DNA of 7,552 nucleotides from Prevotellaceae bacterium (lineage in GTDB: Bacteria > Bacteroidota > Bacteroidia > Bacteroidales > Bacteroidaceae). Shown one piece after another: positions 1 through 4,980 of this stretch. The stretch spans positions 1 through 7,552 of the forward strand of contig JAUNQM010000118.1 of the NCBI GenBank assembly GCA_030536165.1, in the 5' to 3' direction. How positions within the stretch are numbered: position 1 is the stretch's first letter; every line of letters starts with the position of its first letter. A program made the position numbers and the translations under genes. A model generated the notes under the pieces. That model had not been told where the DNA came from and did not search any database. It was given only the letters and a program-made list of their open reading frames with translations.

Positions 1-454
1 GTGCAGCAGTGTAATATCCTGGCGCTGTAGGAGAAATAACAAACTCACCAGTCTCTGGGTCAACATCGTCGGTTACATCAACAACTCTTGTTGAATCCTT
101 TGTAATATAACGATATTCCCATGTTACAGGGGCAGCCTCATTATAAACATGAGGAGTAATGCGTATTTCCTTGAAAGCTGGAGTACAGAGGTACATTGGT
201 CCCATTCCAGAGCCAAGGTCATTGAAAGTACGGTACATAACGCCCTTTGGACGCTCGTAGTAGAATCCATAAGCATAGGATGTCTTCGGAGCTTTCATTC
301 CGTAGGTGAAGTCAGATGCATCCAACGCTTCAACTGTTTCTTCTGCCACATTTGATGAATCGAAAATAGGTGTTTCATACTTTGGCAGCAACACCTGTGC
401 ATATCCGCTTGCTGAGCAAGCAAGGAATGCGATTGTAAGTAAATTTTTAAGCAT
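1..454 (-). CDS. N-terminal part of an exported protein of unknown function (truncated by window edge)
   Basis: The reading frame opens with ATG at 454-452 and runs without a stop for 151 codons to the left window edge, so the C-terminus is missing. The N-terminus MLKNLLTIAFLACSASGYAQ looks like a type I signal peptide: Lys3, a hydrophobic core, then a G-Y-A/Q cleavage site near residues 17-20. Cys13 comes too early for a convincing lipobox, so unlike its three upstream neighbours this product is probably not a lipoprotein. The mature part is rich in Tyr, Pro, Thr and acidic residues, and residues of about 105-150 read like beta-sandwich sequence (for example VTWEYRYITKDSTRV). I do not recognise the family. 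It lies 47 nt after the DUF4302 gene on the same strand, with no visible terminator or Shine-Dalgarno sequence between them, so it is probably the fifth gene of the operon. A secreted or periplasmic binding or processing protein is an inference only. Confidence 0.85.
   Translation of the reverse strand, partial: MLKNLLTIAFLACSASGYAQVLLPKYETPIFDSSNVAEETVEALDASDFTYGMKAPKTSYAYGFYYERPKGVMYRTFNDLGSGMGPMYLCTPAFKEIRITPHVYNEAAPVTWEYRYITKDSTRVVDVTDDVDPETGEFVISPTAPGYYTAA
407..421. repeat. 15-nt near-perfect palindrome inside the signal-peptide codons of the leftmost gene
   Basis: The bases GCTTGCTGAGCAAGC form two 7-nt inverted arms around one central base. As RNA this would be a 6-bp stem with a 3-nt loop. 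It lies about 30-50 nt after the start codon, in codons for residues 12-16. It may simply reflect Ala/Ser/Cys codon choice, or it may slow early translation. No function is shown. Confidence 0.4.
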
Positions 455-501
455 AGTCGTTTGTTTTTTGAGGTTATGCAATTATTTAGAGTTTTCGAGT
501 T
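455..501 (-). other. Short A-rich intergenic spacer, no promoter or terminator seen
   Basis: This 47-nt gap separates the DUF4302 stop codon from the ATG of the leftmost gene. On the minus strand it is A-rich, with no Shine-Dalgarno sequence, no stem followed by a T-run, and no match to the Bacteroidota -7 (TAnnTTTG) box. A-rich leaders before start codons are usual in this phylum. I read it as an internal operon spacer. Confidence 0.5.
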
Positions 502-1854
502 TTACTGTATTGTAACCTCTATCCAGTTCTCAGCATTTGCTGATGACTGAATTTGAAGTTTTGACAAATTGAATGGGTTGTCGGTATATTTAATAAGGTT
601 AGATCCATTAAGCAACTGAATCAAGTCGTTGATAGCAGATACCTTATTCATTACATTCTGCGAACCAGTGTTTGCTGGCTCCGTATAAGTGAGCTTTACC
701 GAAGAGCCCTCGTTCTCATAATTGAACTTGAACATAATCTTTGATGTTGCTGTTCGCGAAGTCTTGTAAGCGATGACGAGCTGGCATTCCTTCTCATCTA
801 TGGCCTGAATCTGGAAATACGAAACAGAATAGTTCTTGTTTACACTCTTGAACTGCGAATTCATCTCGTTTACGATTGCAAGTGCCGATTCAGACATTTG
901 CGACTTTGCATCGAAGTACCAAAGATTTGCTCCCTTGTTGAGCACGCCGCAGAAGAAGTCAGAAGGAACTTCGCCTTTTATTGTGCACTTTTCGTTTTCA
1001 ACACCAGTGAAGAATCCATTCTCCTCACTCCACTTAAACTCTTGTATTGTACTTGTTTCGCCTTCGGCTTCCTTTACGGTCATGGCATTCTTGAAACGGA
1101 AGAAATAAGTGCCGTCACGCTTTGTAACCATGTAAGGATGATAACTTTCGTTTGAAATACTATCGCCCTTTACAGGATAGACGTTAGGCAACTTTGACCA
1201 TGCGTTGCGTATGTACTTCTGCTCTCCGTTAAGGTCTAAGACAAGCATATTTGGTGCAGATGATGAGAAATATTTGCTCTGGAATGAGTTTACATCATCA
1301 AGATAGTCCTTGAAAACAGTTCCTTCTGGCAAACGAGTCATGCGCACGTAAGCTCCAGTCTTCTTGCCCTTGATGGTTGCAAGCTGGGCATTTTCTTCCA
1401 TATCGATAATGATAAACTCATAATCGCCACCGTAACCAGTTCCAATAGGGCTGATTGATGGGTCGCAGAAGTGATGCAGACACTTTGTGTAAGTAGAAAA
1501 TGAGAGCACAGGACCTGTGTCTTTCAGTATTTCCCAAAGACCTGAATCTTCAACGTAGCCAGTAGTTGCCTCGTTGTCCATTGCCATACTCACTGTGCCG
1601 TCTGGCTTGATGTTCATGAGTATGAGGTAACCTGTGCCTGTCTTTGCCACAAGTGATGTTGTAGGGTAATACTCAAATGCCCATCCTGCAGGTGACGAAG
1701 AGAATCTTTCGGCAAATGTAGCCACAGATTCATTCAATCGTTCTGCCGCACTTTTATCAAACAAGTCTTCTTCTTCGTTCTTGCAACTTGTGATGCCGAA
1801 ACATAAGATTGCAGACAGCAGGCAAACTGTGGAGTTAATTAATATCTTTTTCAT
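502..1854 (-). CDS. DUF4302 domain-containing surface lipoprotein
   Basis: This 450-residue protein begins with a type II signal peptide; the lipobox ITSC places the lipidated cysteine at residue 24. The next residues (KNEEED) are strongly acidic, resembling the lipoprotein export signal that sends Bacteroidota lipoproteins to the cell surface. The mature part starts LFDKSAAERL, then has the GW...YYP segment (residues 57-63), a GYLILM strand, a GPVLSFSTY stretch (114-122), a His-containing segment ending in DP (near 127-132) and GDYEF (143-147) with IKGKK (161-165). I recognise this order from DUF4302 (Pfam PF14135), a family of unknown function common beside SusC/SusD genes. No catalytic motif is visible. 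Residues 125-130 carry a Cys pair around two His, which may be a disulfide or metal site. The ATG at 1854 is chosen because it directly precedes the signal peptide. Its place as fourth gene of the operon suggests a ligand-binding or accessory role in the outer-membrane uptake complex; this is an inference. Confidence 0.85.
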   Translation of the reverse strand: MKKILINSTVCLLSAILCFGITSCKNEEEDLFDKSAAERLNESVATFAERFSSSPAGWAFEYYPTTSLVAKTGTGYLILMNIKPDGTVSMAMDNEATTGYVEDSGLWEILKDTGPVLSFSTYTKCLHHFCDPSISPIGTGYGGDYEFIIIDMEENAQLATIKGKKTGAYVRMTRLPEGTVFKDYLDDVNSFQSKYFSSSAPNMLVLDLNGEQKYIRNAWSKLPNVYPVKGDSISNESYHPYMVTKRDGTYFFRFKNAMTVKEAEGETSTIQEFKWSEENGFFTGVENEKCTIKGEVPSDFFCGVLNKGANLWYFDAKSQMSESALAIVNEMNSQFKSVNKNYSVSYFQIQAIDEKECQLVIAYKTSRTATSKIMFKFNYENEGSSVKLTYTEPANTGSQNVMNKVSAINDLIQLLNGSNLIKYTDNPFNLSKLQIQSSANAENWIEVTIQ

Positions 1855-1885
1855 TTACGTTTATGCGGTTTTACGGTTATACGTT
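1854..1885 (-). repeat. Four degenerate 8-nt tandem repeats running into the DUF4302 start codon
   Basis: Read on the minus strand, positions 1885-1878, 1877-1870, 1869-1862 and 1861-1854 are four consecutive units fitting A(A/C)CG(T/C)A(T/A)A. The last base of the array is the A of the ATG. The array fills 31 of the 52 nt between the zinc-lipoprotein stop and the DUF4302 start and takes the place where a ribosome-binding site would be; no Shine-Dalgarno sequence is present. No good hairpin forms from it. It may be a slippage-prone minisatellite or a translation-initiation leader. Confidence 0.55.
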
Positions 1886-1906
1886 TTTGTTCATGTGCGC
1901 GAAGAT

Positions 1907-3163
1907 TCATTCTGCCCGTGGAGGTTCTGGATTAGGGTTTTCCTTCAACCTTGTCACTTGCTGGCGAAGTTCATCCATAAGAGTTGTTCCATCAGTACGC
2001 TTGTAAGTGAAATTGTTTATGAATCTTCCCTTCGAATCTAAAATGAAGTTGCCATTTTCGTCTGTAAGCCATTGCTTACGCTGAACAGCCATACGAACTT
2101 TATCAATGTCGTAGTCAAAGAATTCTTTCAGCCAACTCTTCACCATTTCAAGTTTCTGAAGAATCACCTGACGACCATTAACTCCAGAACTATGCTTATA
2201 AACAATCGAACTATCAGCTGATAATACTGCATACTTGTTTTCGGCATCTCGCTGGATTGACTTTCTCACGACAAACGCAATATTAGAATTGACTCCAACA
2301 AGGTATCCTACAGAGTCAACATTTGCCAAGCCCTGATACACCTTTGTGTTGAGTGACTTCCAATAGTCATAGTCAACGTCTTCTACATACTCCCATTCGT
2401 ATGCGGCGGTGTTAAGCATTTGATTCCACTTCACTGTGTCTTTGACTATGTAGTTTGCAATTACCTCAACCCAGTCTTCACCTGCCTGCTTCGAAGCGTA
2501 TGGAGAAACAAATCCACGACCGAGTGCAACAGAATCAGGTGTATCACCCCAGTCTTCGGCATTGTACTTACCGTTTGAGATAAGGTCGAAGTCTGTTGGT
2601 CGGTTGATGTTCTGATTCAAGATGTGACTGAACTCGTGGTGCATGGTCTTGAAGAAGTATTCATTGATGTAATCAATATCTTTCACATCAACATCATTCG
2701 CATTGTAAAGCGTAATCTTCAATCCGCCTTCTGCCAAACCTAAACGTTCTGTTCCTGAACCAGGGTTGTATGCCTTCGAACCGATAATATGAATAATTTT
2801 TGGAGAATATTTTTTGAGGAACAAATCCCCATTTCCTACATTATCCCTATAGACATCAAACCATAGATACTTGCTCAAGACAGCCAAGTCCAATCCCTTT
2901 TCATAAGTACAAGGCACGAGATTATAATCCATATCAGAACTTATGTCCTTCATCTTATAAAGGAACTGAAGATTATAAGGCTCTTGGAAGTTTGCCTTGC
3001 AGAATGAATCCAAAGGGAAAGTATAAGACGTTTTGTCCAACGGATAATCATTCGTGTCGAATATTGAATCTCCTAAACTATCGCTGCTGCAACTACTCAG
3101 GATAACACCTAATCCGATAATAGTTGCAAGCGCTCCTATTCCTATGTATTTACTTATTTTCAT
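1907..3163 (-). CDS. Substrate import-associated zinc metallohydrolase lipoprotein (HExxH)
   Basis: This 418-residue lipoprotein has a hydrophobic signal peptide ending in the lipobox LSSC, with the lipidated cysteine at residue 25. The zinc signature HEFSH spans residues 176-180: His176 and His180 would bind zinc and Glu177 would act as general base. A conserved-looking segment GEDWVEVIANYI (228-239) about 50 residues later probably supplies the third ligand, as in gluzincin-type enzymes; Glu229 or Glu233 are candidates. The arrangement matches the Bacteroidota family named substrate import-associated zinc metallohydrolase (TIGR04549; Peptidase_Mx1-like, PF15890), which is defined by its position next to SusC/SusD. 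The mature protein probably acts at the outer membrane, cutting or trimming a protein-derived ligand before import; the substrate is unknown. Its ATG lies 5 nt after the SusD stop codon, which points to translational coupling. The C-terminus is a short Pro/Glu-rich tail. Family assignment is firm; peptidase activity is inferred. Confidence 0.88.
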   Translation of the reverse strand: MKISKYIGIGALATIIGLGVILSSCSSDSLGDSIFDTNDYPLDKTSYTFPLDSFCKANFQEPYNLQFLYKMKDISSDMDYNLVPCTYEKGLDLAVLSKYLWFDVYRDNVGNGDLFLKKYSPKIIHIIGSKAYNPGSGTERLGLAEGGLKITLYNANDVDVKDIDYINEYFFKTMHHEFSHILNQNINRPTDFDLISNGKYNAEDWGDTPDSVALGRGFVSPYASKQAGEDWVEVIANYIVKDTVKWNQMLNTAAYEWEYVEDVDYDYWKSLNTKVYQGLANVDSVGYLVGVNSNIAFVVRKSIQRDAENKYAVLSADSSIVYKHSSGVNGRQVILQKLEMVKSWLKEFFDYDIDKVRMAVQRKQWLTDENGNFILDSKGRFINNFTYKRTDGTTLMDELRQQVTRLKENPNPEPPRAE

Positions 3164-3171
3164 AGCTTTTA
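3161..3171 (-). promoter_or_regulatory. SusD stop / metallohydrolase start coupled junction
   Basis: The SusD TAA (3171-3169) and the metallohydrolase ATG (3163-3161) are 5 nt apart. No clear Shine-Dalgarno sequence precedes the ATG, only purine-rich AAGAAG in the last SusD codons. Ribosomes finishing SusD could restart here, keeping the two lipoproteins in proportion. The spacing is observed; coupling is inferred. Confidence 0.5.
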
Positions 3172-4959
3172 CTTCTTAATGTAAGTTTCATCCGATGGCT
3201 TTACCTCAATAGCATCTCCAGCATTTGGATCTGGATCTGACTTTGGTTCTTCGTATGATGATTCCATGCCTGCGATAAGAACTTCCTGCGGAACTTCAAT
3301 TGCACGACGTTTATCAAACTGAGGGACTCTGATTGTATCGCCTTCTACTCCAGTATCAACCTGCTTGCCATACACATGGTAGAAGTCCATTCCAAAACGC
3401 TTCAAATCGAAGAAGCGACGACCTGTCCATGCTGTCTCGAAACGACGGAAATCGTTAATACAGTTCATGTAAATGTAAAGATTCTCTGGAATAATGAAAT
3501 CAGGGCTTTGTCTCTGGGTAAAGCTCCAATCAGGTATCACATTAGCTTTCAGCACCTGTGGGTCAACAGGCTGCACTATCTTATAATAACTTTCAATGTC
3601 GGCACGTGTAAGATACCACTGTGCTCCACTTGCCATTCTGTACGAAAGGTTTGCCTGTGAGAACGACATCTGGCTATTTTCGTATGCAATCAAGTCCTGA
3701 ACACATCCATCAATATCAGGATTTTGTTTCAGCAGTTTAGCCTCAGCACGCTCAAGCAGAAGTTCACATCCTGTAAACTCTCTCTTGACCTGATGCGGAT
3801 AACCTGTTCCTGCAACCTTGTTAGTGTATTCAAATTCCTCGCCAATCTTTGCGCTGCGGAACCCATAATCTGAATTCTTTGAATAGTACATGCCACCAAT
3901 GCTTGCAGCAGGTCTTGCTGTCCAACGGCTGTTAGGTCCTGTATGATAATAAACGTCACGCAATGCCAGACCAGCACATGCATAGCGATAACCTATTGAG
4001 TGGCGCGACTGCTTTGAGTATGTTGCCAACAGGAAAATGTTGTTTGGCTCTGCTGGGTCTTGCCATACGTGTGCTTTATCTGAACTTGTTACACAATCAT
4101 CAAAGCGAACATAGCTCATAAGCTTGGCAGGAAGTGCTGAATAGTCAGTTCCAAGAACAGCATCAGCATGCTCAATTACCTTCTCATAGTTTCTCTTATA
4201 AAGGTAGAAGCGAGCAGCAAAAGCATGAGCGGCATTAACGTTGAAGTGCCACTTGCGAACAGAATAGTTTCTATCGCTTACCCATGCAAGTCCTCTTTCC
4301 AAGTCTTCTTCTATCTTCTTATAGGTATCGGTAACTGTTCCACGGTCGTAATCAACAAACACCACATCCTCTGGTACGGTAGTGTATGGTATTCCAATGT
4401 CTTTCTTGCTCTCCTCATCATTTCGATAAGCCTGGCTGAACACATTTACTAATATGAAGTGGCAGTAGGCGCGGATTAGGTAGGCCTCGGCATAAGCGGC
4501 TTTGTATTGCGCATCCATTTCTTCAATTGAGATGCCTTCGCGCTCTCTGATTTCGTCGAGCAATGCGATTGCATGGTTCACAGAAGCAATAGCACTATAG
4601 TTTGACTGCCAGATGCTTGACGGAGAGTCGGTGCTCTTTGATGATTTCACCGGTTGGAACTGGAAAATCTCATCATCCATTCTCTCATACGACTTAAGAT
4701 TATAGTGCAGAAGATTTGTCCAGTCGTTCTTGTGGTTTACGTATGGGGCATTCACGTCAATAACATTGTCGCTCGAACATTCACATAGCCATGCATAGTT
4801 TGATGTTGGGTATGCAGAAGCAAGCAACTGAATTACCTGACTCAGTTCGGTCATTTCCACACGTTCATCTGGCGACTGGTCAAGGAAGTCGTTGCAGCTT
4901 GTGAAACAAAATCCGAAATAAACAAGTGCTATAGAAATTATCTTATTGAACTTTTTCAT
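3169..4959 (-). CDS. SusD-like (RagB/SusD family) nutrient-binding outer-membrane lipoprotein
   Basis: This protein would be the surface lid of the SusC barrel, capturing ligand and handing it over. Numbered from the upstream ATG at 4965, the lipobox is FTSC with lipidated Cys24, followed by NDFLDQSPDE, a typical SusD N-terminus. Family landmarks follow: IWQSNYSAIASVNHAIALLD (118-137), the helix AEAYLIRAYCHF (159-170), GIPY (191-194), a TPR-like helix pair around 242-271, and RRFFDLKRFG (516-525) near the C-terminus. At about 596 residues it is of normal to slightly long size for the family. Two in-frame ATGs exist (4965 and 4959). I prefer 4959 because the AGGAGG at 4974-4969 is 9 nt from it but only 3 nt from the first, and it gives the usual MKK start. 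Odd points are eight cysteines in the mature part, including a C-E-C at 61-63, and a Pro/Asp/Glu-rich tail over about the last 28 residues. No carbohydrate specificity can be read from the sequence. Confidence 0.95.
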   Translation of the reverse strand: MKKFNKIISIALVYFGFCFTSCNDFLDQSPDERVEMTELSQVIQLLASAYPTSNYAWLCECSSDNVIDVNAPYVNHKNDWTNLLHYNLKSYERMDDEIFQFQPVKSSKSTDSPSSIWQSNYSAIASVNHAIALLDEIREREGISIEEMDAQYKAAYAEAYLIRAYCHFILVNVFSQAYRNDEESKKDIGIPYTTVPEDVVFVDYDRGTVTDTYKKIEEDLERGLAWVSDRNYSVRKWHFNVNAAHAFAARFYLYKRNYEKVIEHADAVLGTDYSALPAKLMSYVRFDDCVTSSDKAHVWQDPAEPNNIFLLATYSKQSRHSIGYRYACAGLALRDVYYHTGPNSRWTARPAASIGGMYYSKNSDYGFRSAKIGEEFEYTNKVAGTGYPHQVKREFTGCELLLERAEAKLLKQNPDIDGCVQDLIAYENSQMSFSQANLSYRMASGAQWYLTRADIESYYKIVQPVDPQVLKANVIPDWSFTQRQSPDFIIPENLYIYMNCINDFRRFETAWTGRRFFDLKRFGMDFYHVYGKQVDTGVEGDTIRVPQFDKRRAIEVPQEVLIAGMESSYEEPKSDPDPNAGDAIEVKPSDETYIKK

Positions 4960-4968
4960 AGTCATGTT

Positions 4969-4974
4969 CCTCCT
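4969..4974 (-). promoter_or_regulatory. Consensus Shine-Dalgarno site for the SusD-like gene
   Basis: The minus strand reads AAAGGAGGAAC just before the SusD start region, a full AGGAGG match to the 16S rRNA tail. Such sites are rare in Bacteroidota and none of the other three visible starts has one. Its spacing (9 nt to the ATG at 4959, 3 nt to the ATG at 4965) favours the downstream start. Confidence 0.75.
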
Positions 4975-4980
4975 TTATTA

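Noticed and set aside
455..501. Possible internal promoter before the leftmost gene
   Set aside because: An AT-rich TAAATAATTG stretch was examined but does not fit the TAnnTTTG -7 spacing and has no TTTG -33 partner.
149..515. Two overlapping plus-strand open frames of about 68 residues
   Set aside because: They lie antisense to the leftmost exported-protein gene, have no start signals or recognisable domain, and the opposite strand carries a clear signal peptide and continuous coding.
836..1155. Plus-strand open frames of 85-90 residues
   Set aside because: They are antisense shadows of the DUF4302 gene with low-complexity translations and no supporting signals.
1781..2041. Plus-strand open frame across the metallohydrolase/DUF4302 gap
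   Set aside because: It begins antisense to the DUF4302 signal peptide and ends inside the metallohydrolase C-terminus; no ribosome-binding site or family resemblance.
3376..4452. Plus-strand frames of 94 residues and a minus-strand 84-residue frame inside the SusD-like gene
   Set aside because: All overlap a well-supported SusD family coding region in other frames and show no domain.
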